Shown: positions 21,721 through 33,745, counted from the first letter of the stretch. The stretch is 64,000 nucleotides of DNA from Chalara sp. BL73 (GCA_918026815.1 CAKJVC010000012.1:2914001-2978000); one strand, 5' to 3'. Numbers and translations: made by a program. The notes: generated by a model not told the origin, from the sequence alone.

Positions 21721-24250
21721 TCAGTAATTGTAGATGCCGAAAGAGTGGATCGGACGTACCAAATCCAGATTCATCGTGTCACCCAGCATATCGAGTTCTC
21801 CAGTAGTCACCGAGTTGCATGTATTAGCCATATTTGTCACATCAGGAATGTAGTCGCATCCCATGAGCAATGAAAAATTCCCAACTCCAATACCCCTAGA
21901 GCCATTTTCTGAATGCGGATCAGCCACCAAACCAGGATGATGGGACTGTTCCTGGGAGACGTGCTGATGGGCGGTGACTGATCTCGATGGTTCGCTAGGC
22001 TTTGTGAATTTTCCAATAAGCCTAGTGATGACATTCCAGAGTTTGTCGCCATCAATGCCTCTGATATCTCGGAACCTTATCACTGCCTTTAGACCTCGTT
22101 CTTTCAATTGCGCCAAGTGGTAGTGCTGAAATCCTGGACTGCGTAGCTCCGAGAGCACGTACAAAACTGCGTGAAATGCGGAATGAGAGCCGATGTGCCA
22201 ATGAAATGGCTCACAGCCTTTGTCTAATGACACGGTCCCAAGGTTCTCAATGAGGTTGACGCATTTCTCGAAGATGCTTCATTGCTTGGTCAGATTCTAC
22301 AGATCTAGGGGAAGGTGCTAGGAGTGTTGAAGGGAAATGCTCACCTTGTTCGCACGTCCATAGCTGCAACTGACTCACGATATTCTCGTGACAGCCTCAA
22401 CCAAAAGGTGATCCAGAACTTGCATTCGAGTACAACGCCAAGCTCCAACGTATATCTTTGCATGGGAATTCTCACATCACAATGCCGCAAATACAACCTC
22501 TGAAGTACATCATTCATTTCTTGTACCGCCGACCTCATCTTCTCATACAGAGCCTGCTGTTCTTCGGCTAAGTGAAACTCACTATTATTTTGATGCTCAT
22601 ATAGTCTTGTACGTTTTTCAAAACGAGATGTGCTTCGGAGGAGCTTCCGTAGATACTGAATGCCAGTGAGACGCACCAAATGAAGCGTCATATCCGTGAA
22701 TCTGTCCGAGCTTGCAGGACAAGACGACGAGCTGGCGCCTTCCACTAGGTTGCTGTCGTCAATATTACTTGGTAAAAGCGTGTCAAACTGATCGTCAGAT
22801 ATAGTTGGCTCATGCCCAAGTGCCTCTGCAGAGCGATAGTCAAGGTAACAGATCTGTGCCCATAAACGACGACGTAGCTCAATTTGCACCACGTCCAGAG
22901 TATGTGATGGGAGACGGCAAGGGTCTCTGTGAAGCCCTTGTGAAATCCCCCAACTTAATTGCAATTCCGGTTAATGGCCAGACCTTACCAACATTATCCT
23001 CGCGACATTGCGCCGTCTGTATGCAAAATGATCAGCAAGTACTACCAATCTGAACTTGGGATATGTGTACCAATAGAACAACAAAAGCCTGTAGAGTCTC
23101 GATGGAGTCGCTGGATAGGAAATCATCTCTTCCCAGGCATAGTTCAGTCCCTCGCTTGAATCTTTCCAGCATATCCGATTTTGAGATTTGAAAATTTCTG
23201 ACTACTTCCACAGATGTCATGCTATTGATGGCAGAGAAAAAGATTGCCATAGCCAATGAGTTGAAGGAGTCATGTTTACTATCAGGACTTTCGCCTCCGG
23301 AAGCTTTGGACGAAAAGCTCTTTGTTACAAACTGGTCAAATTTTCGTATGATCGTCCCTTTATGAAGCAAACGCAGCATCGGGTCCACGTTTGTGAAAAA
23401 AGTTCCAAGGAGGAGATAGCAATCTTCCCTAGTGTCTGGGAATAATGAAGTGATCTCTTCAAAGGTGGTCCTATGGCTAAAAATGAGAGACGTAGCAGGG
23501 GAATTAGCAGGGTATTCTGATTCAGGAGAGATCCTTCCATCCTGCATGAGCGTTACATTAAGGAGTTCTTTAATGTCTTGAAACTGATGAGGTGACTTAG
23601 TAAAAGGCTTATCCTAATGCATAGTTGTTTTCAAATAGGAAACCAACCTCATCAGCAAGCAATGCCCAGTGCTGTGCTGAGACAAAATGTGTATGTCCAC
23701 TCTGGACAAGCAAAGTATCGTCCTCAGAATTGTATTTGCCCGGTTTTCCGTTCCTGTTCAACACTGTACGTCCAGAGCTGGACCCATTTGTTGGACCATG
23801 GGAACTGGATTTGAGCCCATTCCTTGGGTCCGCTAATAAGTCTTCTCGATCGCTACCTTCCCCTCCGTGTTCGTGGACAGAATTTGGTATATTCTCGTGA
23901 GCTCCGACAGCAGGTAATACCTGCATTAGAAGCTTTTCGAGTCGTTCAAGTCTAGCATTAATTTTGGCCTGGTTAGATTGCTGATGTCCCTTTCCTCCCG
24001 CGGGCTTTGCGATTCTACCCGCAGATGAGGTGCTATTGGCAGGCGACATCTGCGATTGACCCTGCACTGGCTGTAGATATGAGCAGATGTGATTGCCTTT
24101 CGAACAAGCTGTACATTTTGGATACCCATGATCGCATCGCACTTTTCGTCGACGGCATGAAAGGCAAGAGGCAATCGGGCGCGGATTGTCACTAATAGCT
24201 TGTGTACTCTCGGGAGGGCCGGGGGATGAGCTCAAAGCTCTTTCTGGCAT
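21721..24250 (-). CDS. Zn2Cys6 transcription factor with fungal-specific TF domain (HasF-like by context)
   Basis: The zinc cluster reads CLSCRRRKVRC then CTACSKGNHIC (about 24110-24190). A linker with a short coiled coil follows (INARLERLEKLLMQ), then the middle-homology 'fungal_trans' region with LHRDPCRLP and RRRLWAQICYLDYRSAEALG (about 22940-22800), the usual signature. The C-terminus ends PIHSFGIYNY at 21721. Three or four introns join in frame. I chose the ATG at 24250 (MPERAL, A at -3); an in-frame ATG at 24295 has a poor context. It lies directly upstream of, and in line with, the DMATS gene, as hasF does beside hasE. It may control the cluster or part of it. The two cluster regulators belong to different subfamilies, so they are not recent duplicates. 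Confidence 0.82.
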
Positions 24251-25569
24251 CTTGGAGGATAAGGTTGACGTTACTGAACGAGCCACCAGAAACATGCAAC
24301 GGACGCTAATCCATGAAGCGAGTCGTCGGCAGTAGTTTTTAAGCTCTAGGCTAAGCCCTATTTACGGAGGTGCCAAGGCTAATCTTTGTCACTCCCGCTC
24401 TACTCCCAAGAGCTCATAATCTAAGGTTTCAAGCCCTTAAGAATTCACAGGTACAAAGTTGCATTAACATGCTTCGAAAAATCTATACTTCTTCCAGCTT
24501 GCACTCTCTTCGTTATTATTTCTTTAAAGAATGCAAGAATGTTAACTGACAGTAATGAAGGGGAGCTGATAGCGAAATTTCCATAGTTATAATGAGGAAA
24601 ATACCACAAAAGATACAACATACGGTATATACAATATACAATAACCTTACGCCCCGGTATGACTCTCGACGTTTAGCATGACAGAAACAGTTCGGTCCAC
24701 AAAAAGCCAACCGACACGCCACATCGTCTCCAGAATCCATCTAATGTTCTATTCGAGTTACTTAATGATAAAACAGTTCTAATTTATCATCAAAGCAAAG
24801 TTCTTCCTTATAAGGTCCTCGGCCTAAGATATCACAAAATAAAAGTGAAATTTGCGGTCATTCGGCAGTATATCAGTTGAAAGAAATTAGGTAGGTATGC
24901 TCACCAAGGCTTCCCTACGGGGGTAAGAGGAATGCGAACGTCCTCTACAATAAATTGTTTCATCTCTATCATAGATTTATCCTCTCTAGAAAAGTATAAA
25001 CGGCGATAATTCGTGTATACACTAACCAAAAACCTTCCTACATGAATCGCAAAGAAAGGAATGCAATGAGATTTGGGTATTACACGATGAGGTTCGTTAG
25101 TCGGTGAAATACAATTAATTTAATAGCAATTCTCAAAGAAAAACAGAACCAAGTATAAAAATGAGAGAGTGACAGAAAAGAAGTATAGTGACAGTATTTT
25201 ACCCGAAAGCATGAGCTATGCATTACACAGCATAGGTCGAGAAGTAGTTTCATGAACAAAATATACCTCACTCGGCCTCACCTAAGGCCATTCGAGACAG
25301 GAATATCACCTAAGTTCATGTCAAAACTAAACAATCATTGGCAAACAATACATCACAACGAAGACACAAGAAAGGGGAATGTAGCAGTTCTGAATGCCTT
25401 GATTGTATTGATACAAGTCGCCGTATCAAGGTTCTGTAAAACAAACTGGATGCCCTTATGTCTAATCCAAAAAAAAAAAAAAAACTCCCCTGCGCCCACC
25501 AATGCGCCTATCACAACCTAATGCTATAATCATAACGTTCTTAGCCCGTATAAACATATGCCTTCATAA
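24251..25569. other. Intergenic, right border of the metabolite cluster
   Basis: About 1.3 kb of AT-rich sequence between the second regulator and a TLC-domain gene. It has a 16-nt A tract at 25469-25484. No ORF here resembles a protein family, and I saw no FAD-oxidase or other pathway gene. The cluster probably ends here. Confidence 0.45.
25469..25484 (+). repeat. Poly(A) tract, 16 nt
   Basis: An uninterrupted mononucleotide run downstream of the TLC-domain gene's stop. It is likely slippage-prone and not functional as far as I can tell. Confidence 0.8.
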
Positions 25570-26702
25570 TTACGATACCGCTGGCAAATCATTCTCGGGA
25601 ACATTACGTCTGCGAACCTCAGTCTCATCAGCCTCAATCTTGACCTTTCCATTCGAGCCAGTGCTACGGGTTGCGATTGGCTTTTCTTTTCTACGCTCCT
25701 CCTTAGGCGGTTGGAATCGTTTCCGAACTGTCTCAACCATCTTGCCAAACCAGTAGAAATTCAGAGTGTTGAGCACAACATTGCTGCCCAAATACAACCA
25801 ACCGAGCCATAGTGGAAAGAATTCCTCTCCCGCAAATCGCATGACATCGTTATGGATTGGAACGGCACTCTTGCCAGCAGCTGCTTCAGCAGCTGCGCCG
25901 GTGCCATTATTCAAAGCATCAAGGTGGATTGAAGCTGCAGCCGGTTGATGATGCAGCATTGCCCATACGTCCTGATAAACTCTCACAGACTGGTAAGTGC
26001 CCCAGACCAAGCGACAACAGAAGAAGGTGACAAGGAGCAAGATTCCGTTGTAGAGTTGCGCCTTAGATCCAGTCATGTCGAGTTTGTCAAAAAACCAGTG
26101 AAAGTTTAAGAATGGAGAGGAGAGTTCGTAGAGAATGAATGTGCAACCATAGTAATTGACAAACGGTCTCTGTAAATCCTATTAAAATGTGCTAAGCGAC
26201 GAAAAATTGAAGTACTTACAAATCCGAATGAGAACACCAGAAGCGCAGAGATAGCGTGGGCAAGCATGCCATATCCGAAGACCTTGACGTTCTGTAAAGT
26301 GATAACCAAGTCCCACAGGAAGTACCCAGCTGCAAGGCCCTGAATCATGCCTGATGCTCCAGTATAGCCAAATACGCGTTCGACGGTAGTCATGTTCTTA
26401 CGCTCCTCATCCTTGTACATAACCCAAAGGGCAAGAGCGTTGATTAAAGTGCTCTGTGCCAGTGATACGACATGCACATCCCAGTTGAGCTTGCGCTTCC
26501 TATCCAGCTTGGCATACTTCACTGGGAAGAGCAGGCTCGAGATCCACGGTGCGAAAACAACATTGATGAATGTGTAGCCCAGAAATGCAATAAGGACCTC
26601 ATGGATGTGAAGTGGGAGAGTGGCGAGAGAGAAATAGTCGGCGAACGGCTGGACTGCATTGCTAAGCCATGGTATAGGCGGGATAAAGAACGGATCGTGC
26701 AT
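25570..26702 (-). CDS. TLC-domain (TRAM/LAG1/CLN8, TMEM56-like) membrane protein
   Basis: The start is taken at 26702 (MHDPFFIPPIPW, A at -3); the frame stays open to an ATG at 26774, but that 24-residue extension looks like leader sequence. There are two exons, with one short intron near 26170-26220. The protein has about six membrane spans. Family marks are AKLDRKRKLNWDVHVVSLAQS (Lys/Arg then His in a span), SGMIQGLAAGYFLWDLVIT and MLAHAISALLVFSFGF, followed by ELSSPFLNFHWFFDKL, the TLC 'SSPFLN' segment. The C-terminal tail (about 40 residues) is basic and polar. TLC proteins act in the ER or plasma membrane in lipid or sphingolipid matters; this subgroup differs from ceramide synthase proper, and its substrate is unknown. 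Nothing ties it to the metabolite cluster. Confidence 0.78.
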
Positions 26703-27590
26703 CGTGTCGTATAGATGCGAATAGGGGATATGAAGATGAAAAAGCAATGTAAATCTAAGTACAAGACCGCACACTCCAAGCTGAGGATGGAGTTGCGTGG
26801 CGCGAAGTACGTATACTCGCAGTCTTGTAGGGGTGTTTAGTTGTCAAGGCAAGGCAAGGCAGGTGCAGGAAGCACAAGAGGAGAAGTGGATGAGGGACCG
26901 CTGACAGTAGTTTGCCTTGGCTGGGGGTTGCCGAGCTCCAGTTCCCAACAAAAATTGTTATCGCGGATATGCTAGGCTGTTTTCGGCCCGTTGCAGAACC
27001 GATAAGGGTTCTAGGAGAAAGTGACGTTGTGGTACTGTAACGCTGTTTGCAGGCAGTAATGACTGTACAAACTTTAAGAACATGCTTGTTTCAAAGGAGC
27101 TAGCTTGGTGGTCATTCTATGGCTTCTGTCAGACCACAATAGCTGGCATAGCTGGTGCTGGCTACAGATAATCCTGTCGAGTGACTAACCCTTCAGCCTA
27201 GCTCCAGGCACATGAAAGTTTAAGGTCACGGGAAGTGTACCCATGAAAGGAAGTATAAACTCATATACGGTATGCACCTGGTACCTTAGGATCAGGAGGC
27301 ATCCAGTCTCCTATCATGGCCCATGTGATACTCAACACACAGGATTCAAGATTCTACCAAACCACCAGAAGTTTCAGCCGAAGTTTGGTCATTTGGTCAC
27401 ATGACGTACACTGCTCACTGAAGAGTTTGCTCTATGTGACCATTTACCGGCTCACGCCTGACTCTTGCTAGTGTCTTCACTTTCAGATATTTATATCACT
27501 TCTAGGGTTTGGGTTTTAACGAGCTATTATTTGGAGCGTCTGCTGGAAAAGTGTAAAGAACGCTTAATCGACAGCGAACCTAGGCTTCCA
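26703..27590. other. Intergenic, TLC gene promoter and amidohydrolase 3' flank
   Basis: About 0.9 kb. It contains a short AAGGC x3 tandem (26846-26860) in the probable TLC leader or promoter and no recognisable gene. Confidence 0.45.
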
Positions 27591-29160
27591 TTAACGACTT
27601 ACAACTCGACCTCCATATACAGTTTCCCGCTCGTATCCCGCATCATATACTAAATCGTGGATGCTTCTCCGGGATCGGAATGATCTCGTGCCCGACTTGG
27701 GCCCAAAAATTACGAAATCAGCTGGATCGCCAACTTTAAGCTCAACATCAAATGATTTCCAAGGTGAAAGACCTATCGCTGACTTTGCTCTGCTAGAAAC
27801 ACATTCCTTGGAAAAGGTCAGCCAAAGAGATGCAATTGCGAGGCTGGAACACAAACATATAGAATTTCCGCGTCCTTCTTGGTTCCTGCCTGATATACTC
27901 CAACACCAAAACTTGCAAGACTCAGAGGATCGCAGTTTCCATGAGGCGTAAACGCATTCCCGACATTGTTGATACCGAGACCACAATTGATCTTCCATTC
28001 CTTGATCATTTGGAGAATCTGAAGGGTTCCTCTAGGGCGTTTCCCCGGCTGATCCGAAGTATCTTGAGCTTGACCTAAAGGTCTCCCCATCATGAACAGA
28101 TCCGAAGTCGGTAGTCCGACAAATGAGATTTTTCGTCTTGAATTCCCGACGTCTCGTTGAAGACCATTCCATTCTAATATATCAAAGAGAGTAAGCCTAG
28201 TACAATGCCCAAACACAGCAGTCTTATCCAGTGACCAGCTGTGCATCGTGAGCTCATGCAGTGCTTTAGGAAATATTGGTTCCTCCTTGGCGTTGAGATT
28301 ATAATCAAGGTGGAAATCGACGTGGAGTCCTAACTGCCCAGCTATTTTTAATGTCCAAAGCACGTTCATTAGCTGATAGTGCCATGCATCCTCTCCCGGA
28401 GTCTGTCTTGTTTCTACATAGGGAGTGCTTCCAAGAACTACATATATCAGCATCATTTGAAGGTGCTTTAGGCAGTTAATGACTAACCTTCTACACATGG
28501 TCTAGAGGCAGCTGCGTACAACAGATCTTTCATCACAGTTTCATTGTTACTGAAAATAGGGTCCTGAGCGAAAACACAAATCTGAACATAGCATCTTCCT
28601 TGAAATTCTTCTTTCAAAGCTAGCCCAGCATCAAGGCACTTCATTCCAACTGCTTCGTCAACCTCGACAAATGCCCTCATATGAGTGACGCCGAAATTTA
28701 TGCTCTCCTCTATCAAGGCTCGGCCCCTCTCCATCAGATCATCAAGCTCGAATCTTGACTTTGCTTTACCTATCATATATCGACATTACCAAGTGACACT
28801 CAACCAAATACGACAAAGGAGAAACGCTGGGTTGAGGCCTAGAAGTACAGACATACTCGTCAAACGCATTGCCTCCTGGAAATCTCCATCCTGAATCTCC
28901 AAGTCCGTGAATTTTGGGTGAGAAAGGAGAAAACACTTGTCAATGTGGATATGTGGGTGACACAGTGACGGACCAACAAATCTTCCATCAGGCCCTGATC
29001 CCGAGCCAGGGTTATACTCAGAGATAGAGGATATAGTGCCTTTATTACAAAATATATTCCAGAGACTATTTGGAGGCTTGCTGGCCAGGTGGACGCCCTC
29101 CACGCTTAAACTCTCAGCACCTTCCGATGCGTCAGTGTTCAGACTCTTGGGAGGAGGCAT
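27591..29160 (-). CDS. Cytosine deaminase-like metal-dependent amidohydrolase
   Basis: The start is ATG at 29160 (MPPPKSLNTD, A at -3). Four exons join in frame; the last intron (about 27800-27850) uses an AAG acceptor and joins LYE to CVSSRAK. Metal-binding marks of the amidohydrolase superfamily are present: HPHIHIDKC (the HxH of strand 1, about 28955), HVDFHLDYN (about 28315) and VFGHCTRL (about 28205). GLGINNVGNAFTPHGNCDP (about 27970) supplies the late Asp. The N-terminal exon and the last exon (VGDPADFVIFGPK) make the small beta-sandwich that flanks the barrel. The order matches bacterial/fungal cytosine deaminases of the TIM-barrel type, but the substrate could be another cyclic amide or aminohydrolase target. 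It is divergent from COG8 with a 240-bp gap. It looks complete. Confidence 0.7.
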
Positions 29161-29400
29161 GATGATAAAATATGTAAATATAGATTTTTTTATAGGGCTG
29201 TACGTTAACCCTAGAGACGTTGAATGGCTCAGAACTACTGATATCCTTATTTCATAATAATCCATGAAAGTTGATTGTAGCGTCATGAGTGAGGGAGGAT
29301 CTTAGGACATTATGTTGGAGGAAGGCTCCATAATTTTTTTTGACGAACATCAACCACTGAATTGAAGGAGAGTAGCTTTCGTATACCACCAGCCACTACA

Positions 29401-30774
29401 ATGGGAGATCCTCTCTTTGAACTGCTTGTTCCCTATTTCGACGCACCATCACCCCGCCCACCACCATCCTCGAGCGATGCCACAACTTCCACCTATCTCT
29501 CCCGCCTCACGACCCTCCACCTCCAAGCCCTCACAACTAGTGAACCACAGTCGCTCTCCCAAACCTCCCAATCCCTGCTCCTATCGCTACAAGCCCTCTC
29601 GAAACGCTCTCATAAGTCTGTCATCTCATCCGCAACCCACCTCTCCACACTCTCTACGACCCTCCCCTCCCTTGCGCAAGCGACCGCCGATCTGCGAGAT
29701 GCGCTCCCCAAGCTCGACGACGCCGCCATCCACTTCAGCGAGACCTACAACAACCGAGCCGAGAATGCCATCCTGGACCGGCGACGCAAGGCGCTCCTCC
29801 TCTCGCGAAACATCGACCGGCTGGCCGACGTCCTAGATCTACCAACGCTGCTGGCATCCGCGATCTCGTCCTCCAACACCAATTCCGCCGCGGCGTCCGC
29901 CAGCGCGAGCAATGCCACGCTGAACTACGCGTCCGCCCTAGACCTGAACGCGCATATAAGGAGATTGCATGGCCTGTACCCAGAGTCGCCATTAGTGAGC
30001 GCCGTCTCGAAACAGGCAGAGGATGCCATGCAGGAAATGTGCACGAACCTCATCACATCCCTCAAAGCCTCCTCCTTGAAACTTACAAACGCTATCCGGA
30101 CCATCTCCTGGCTACGGCGCGTCGCCCCAGAGCTCGACGCCAAAGGCCCGAAATCATCGTTGGGACAAGGAGGGGAAGGAAGTTTAGGCGCATTATTCCT
30201 AGTCTGTAGGCTAGCGAATTTAGAGAATATGTTGGGCGCGTTGGAGCCGTTAAGGGAGCTGGCGGATCAGGAAACACTGCGACAGAGGGAGGGAGGGAAA
30301 GAGGAGGGAAAGGGGAGAGGCAAGTGGGAAGGTGGACAGCAGACGGAGCGGTATTTGAAGAGGTATATTGAGATTTTTCGGGAGCAGAGCTTTGCGATTA
30401 TTTCTATGTACCGTTCTATATTTCCGCCTCCTACGCAAGTCGATGTTCCGGGGAGGAAGAAGGACGAAGATCCTCTGCAGCCGTTGCCTAGTGCGCTGGG
30501 CACGTTTCCGTTGAAGTTGGTGGGTATGCTGGAGGCTACGTTGAGGAAATATTTACCCAATGTTAAGGATAAGAGTAGTCGAGACAGTCTACTTACGCAA
30601 GTTCTCTATTGCGCAGGAAGTTTAGGGAGGCTTGGTGGTGACTTTGGGATGTTGCTTGCGTTTCTCGGCGATGACGACGAGGAAGAAGATAATGAGGAAT
30701 GGGTGGAAGTCGTCAAGAAACACAGAGTTCTCGCTGGAAGACTGGAGCTTATGGTTGGCGCTAGAGATGGATAG
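29401..30774 (+). CDS. COG8: Conserved oligomeric Golgi complex subunit 8 (Dor1 family)
   Basis: The true start is ATG at 29401 (MGDPLFELLVPYF); a longer open frame begins at a non-ATG codon at 29362. It is a single exon of about 457 residues. The sequence follows the Dor1/COG8 family: YLSRLTTLHLQ, SHKSVISSATHL, LDDAAIHFSETY, RRRKALLLSRNIDRLADVLDLPTLL (about residues 130-155), ALDLNAHIRRLHGLYPESPLV and LKLTNAIRTISWLRRV. The C-terminal part (RYIEIFREQSFAIISMYRSIFPP) is also conserved. COG8 belongs to the eight-subunit tether that handles retrograde vesicle traffic in the Golgi. There are low-complexity Ser/Ala and Gly/Lys/Glu inserts near residues 155-180 and 300-320. The N-terminal half is GC-rich, which creates long antisense frames that are not genes. 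Confidence 0.85.
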   Translation: MGDPLFELLVPYFDAPSPRPPPSSSDATTSTYLSRLTTLHLQALTTSEPQSLSQTSQSLLLSLQALSKRSHKSVISSATHLSTLSTTLPSLAQATADLRDALPKLDDAAIHFSETYNNRAENAILDRRRKALLLSRNIDRLADVLDLPTLLASAISSSNTNSAAASASASNATLNYASALDLNAHIRRLHGLYPESPLVSAVSKQAEDAMQEMCTNLITSLKASSLKLTNAIRTISWLRRVAPELDAKGPKSSLGQGGEGSLGALFLVCRLANLENMLGALEPLRELADQETLRQREGGKEEGKGRGKWEGGQQTERYLKRYIEIFREQSFAIISMYRSIFPPPTQVDVPGRKKDEDPLQPLPSALGTFPLKLVGMLEATLRKYLPNVKDKSSRDSLLTQVLYCAGSLGRLGGDFGMLLAFLGDDDEEEDNEEWVEVVKKHRVLAGRLELMVGARDG

Positions 30775-31171
30775 ATGGTCGATGATTATATATAAATATA
30801 TACCCCACGGAAATACGGCTCTGCCTATGATCTAAAGCGCACCCATGTTTCAATATTTCTATTATTACTTGCTAGCACCATGGCTCCCACGTTCGCCATA
30901 CTTGAACACGTGTTGGCTCTGCTTTAGTCGGCGATTAAAGACAAGCATACCATACACTTGCATAGTTGCTCGTCTGCTGCCAGCTTAACGAGATGGTTTC
31001 CTTATTACTCAGCATATAACTTTGTGTTTCATGATATATCTTCTGAAAGATCAGAGGAGGCAAAGTATTTACAGGAAACTAACTCAAATACTGGAACAAA
31101 AATATTCCCACCAGTGTGGTACATGGCATCAAGATATCTCCTACCGCCAGGGCTAAGTACAATATTTAGCG
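30775..31171. other. Intergenic, COG8 and FTR1 convergent ends
   Basis: A 397-bp gap between convergent genes; only likely 3' UTR sequence is seen. Confidence 0.5.
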
Positions 31172-32423
31172 TCAAGCTGAGACCTTGCGCTCGGTAAGGG
31201 AAGCAGTTTTCTTCACTGAATTGTGCTCGTCACTTTCACGACCGCTGTTATTCACAGCCCCTGTTTCCTCTTTACTCGCTTTCTTCGCCTTCATAAATGG
31301 GAGATGGCCCTTGTTTTCCTTGTATCGCATGAGCAGGAAGCCAACGATGACAGTAAGCCAGTACATGTTGTATGAGATTACTGAGCCGTATGTAGCGGAG
31401 TTTTGCCAGCCGAAGATGGCGTTGAAGATCCCCCATCCGCCGCCTCCGTTCAGTTCAGGGTTGCCATACTGAGCCCGTTAGCCTAACTGAAGGAGAAAGG
31501 ATAGAGGGAAGGATAGCCTACATTGACGTGCCAGACGCTCTTGTCAATATCATAGGAGCCTGGTCCTGAGCCTGTTTCTGCGGCATCGCCACCAATGGCA
31601 TCGTTCCATTTCTGTGCCTCAAAGAACCAAACTGCCTTCGAGAACAGTCCAGCAGCTACAAGGTACAATAGACAGGTTGAGACAATGAGGAACAACTGCA
31701 ACTTGGAGGATGCTCCACTCCTATTCCATGGTCAGAAACTCATCTCCCAGTGTCTTCGACTCAACTTACTTATATATAATATACCCAACCACGCACCCAC
31801 ATAGCAAACCCACAAAAACAGGAAGCGGCACAGCAGAAGCAGGGCTTGAGAATGACACTCCGGCCACAAAAATAATAGCTTCCAATGCCTCCCTCAGAAT
31901 CGTAATGAAGGGTAGCAAGAACATGGCATACTTCTCGCACCATCTTTTAAACGCTCCCTTCTTTCCGGATTTTGTCACAGGCTGTTCTTCTAACGCCTTT
32001 GCAAGCTTGACACGCCACCTTTCCTGCATTTTGGAGACGCGGAGGAGGGCAGCGCCTAGAACACCGATTACAAGGGCGGCGAAGAGGGCGAACGAGCCTT
32101 CCCAGTAGTATTCGGTGTTGGCCCATTTGTCTTTTCCGAGGCCGTAGAAGACGCCGATGAGAGCGCCGCCTATGATTAAGCTGATGAGGAAGCCAGCTGC
32201 GGTGCCCAACCACACCTTTTGGACTGTAGTTAGAGATCTTGCAGTAGCTCATGGCGGAAAGACGTACCTGCTTGACAAGCTTTTTGTAAACCGCGACATC
32301 TCGGTTTGGTCCGTCGAGGGTTTGTTTTAGAAAGGCGAGGAGGACGGAGACGATAACTGCTACCTCTAGAGTTTCCCGGAAGACGATGAAGAAGACGGGC
32401 ACGGCGAAGACATTTGCCGTCAT
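31172..32423 (-). CDS. FTR1: High-affinity iron permease, Ftr1 type
   Basis: Starts with ATG at 32423 ([15 protein letters not shown]). Four exons join in frame. The seven-span OFeT/FTR1 fold is recognised by two REXXE iron-binding motifs: RETLE in span 1 (about 32375) and REALE in span 4 (about 31895). Also visible are [16 protein letters not shown], an aromatic loop [13 protein letters not shown] (about 31610) and [34 protein letters not shown] split across the last intron, which is highly conserved in fungal Ftr1. The cytosolic C-terminus is Lys/Ser-rich. Ftr1 imports Fe3+ made by the partner ferroxidase at the plasma membrane. The gene lies head-to-head with a FET3 homologue, the usual fungal arrangement, and the shared promoter has iron-GATA sites, so repression under high iron is likely. 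Confidence 0.93.
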
Positions 32424-32975
32424 AATGATCTGGTTTTATATGCGCAAAGCTAGAAGAAGTGACTGGCTCAACAAACTACCTCAGCTCTTTGTGGAAATAT
32501 TTAATTGAACACGTTCAGAGCGATGATAGATGGTGGATGGCTGGAGAATATCACGTTAAGCCCTCCTCGAAGAGTAAGGTCGGCGAAGATAATTGGGCTG
32601 AGGCTGGTGAAGACGGCAGGACTTTTGATGTTCTCTGTTAGGCTGGCCATCTATACATGCTGTAAAGGCCATGTACAGGGCAGGGAGGTGTGGGACCATA
32701 TAAACCCTGCGATGATCGGGTGCTTTGCAGCCTCGGCACAGTGGGGGAGAAAAGCTTCAATTTGCAGATCAACAATCACCCATGCAAGTCAGAACGACAT
32801 TGTTCTATAGCATTGGACATCTAAATTCCAGCGCAGCAGAATGCATGTCATATGCTAGAACTTGGTAGGAAAGGCAATCTCTCGACCAAAATGGAAGCAG
32901 AAATTTCATCTCTTGAGAGTTTGGATCGTCCAGACCGGGAACTGAGGGACGGCTGGTCAACGGAATTCGCCAGAC

Positions 32976-33066
32976 TTATCAGATGTTGAACCCGCTGCAC
33001 TAGCATTTAGCAGGAAAGTTTAGCCATCACCATTGGCCAATTACGGCAAATGCAGCCATCTGATAA
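32976..33066. promoter_or_regulatory. Iron-GATA site pair (FTR1 side of the gap)
   Basis: TTATCAGAT at 32976-32984 is the reverse complement of ATCTGATAA, and ATCTGATAA lies on the plus strand at 33058-33066. Both fit ATCWGATAA. They lie about 550-640 bp upstream of the FTR1 start. Confidence 0.7.
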
Positions 33067-33745
33067 ACGGAGCCTACATCAACCTCCTCCCCATCGCCAA
33101 GGACAAACAAGCCTTTATTCGGGTTATCCGGATGCTTGTGGAAGCTTGTTAGCCACCAACCCTTGCAGGGCTTTTTCGCGGTCTCGTATCCCTTGGGAGA
33201 TTGGAGGCTTGCTTGATCATATGCTTTGCAAACCAGCTGGCACCAACCATTTTGAGCCACTACAAGCTGGCCGATAAAAGGTTTTTAAAGTGAGACCAGT
33301 CAACTTGGGCCTGACTCGCCGTAGCTAAAAGGAACGCACCCAATATGCCATGCTGGTATGGTTGGGATGCGTGTAAAACCTGGGGATTGTGGGATAGACT
33401 CTCTGCAGCCGTTCAATGCAGATCAACCAAACAGGAAAGCAGCCCTTTCGCGAACACAACCATTAGCCACCGTCATATGTTTCACGGAATCCTTCCAAAC
33501 TTCAAATCCACGCACTACCTGCCGCGTCCCACCCACCATTGTGATTTTGATGCATATTTGACTTTTTGATGGCCGATGCTGGGCCGCTTTCCTTCAAGCC
33601 ACTCCCAACTTCCTTTCCCGTCTTTCAAGTCACACTCAGGACTAGCACGGTCTATAAGCCAATCTCCGTGGAAAAAAAAATTCTGCTTTTGCGCCTACAG
33701 CCGGCCTCTGCGCGTCCGGGCTTTGCTGGCGCAAGTTTCAAATCA

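Noticed and set aside
3014..24250. An epidithiodiketopiperazine (gliotoxin/sirodesmin-type) cluster
   Set aside because: The NRPS layout and DMATS would fit, but no glutathione transferase, dipeptidase, aminotransferase-like lyase or thioredoxin-type oxidase gene is present in the window.
24251..25569. Search for a HasG-type FAD-linked oxidase in the gap right of the second regulator
   Set aside because: No FAD-binding motif or long ORF on either strand; nor is one present between any other cluster genes.
29417..30560. Long ORFs on the other frames and strand of COG8 (e.g. 29417-29836, 29735-29992, 30267-30560)
   Set aside because: They are shadows produced by the GC-rich coding sequence; the COG8 frame is clearly the conserved one.
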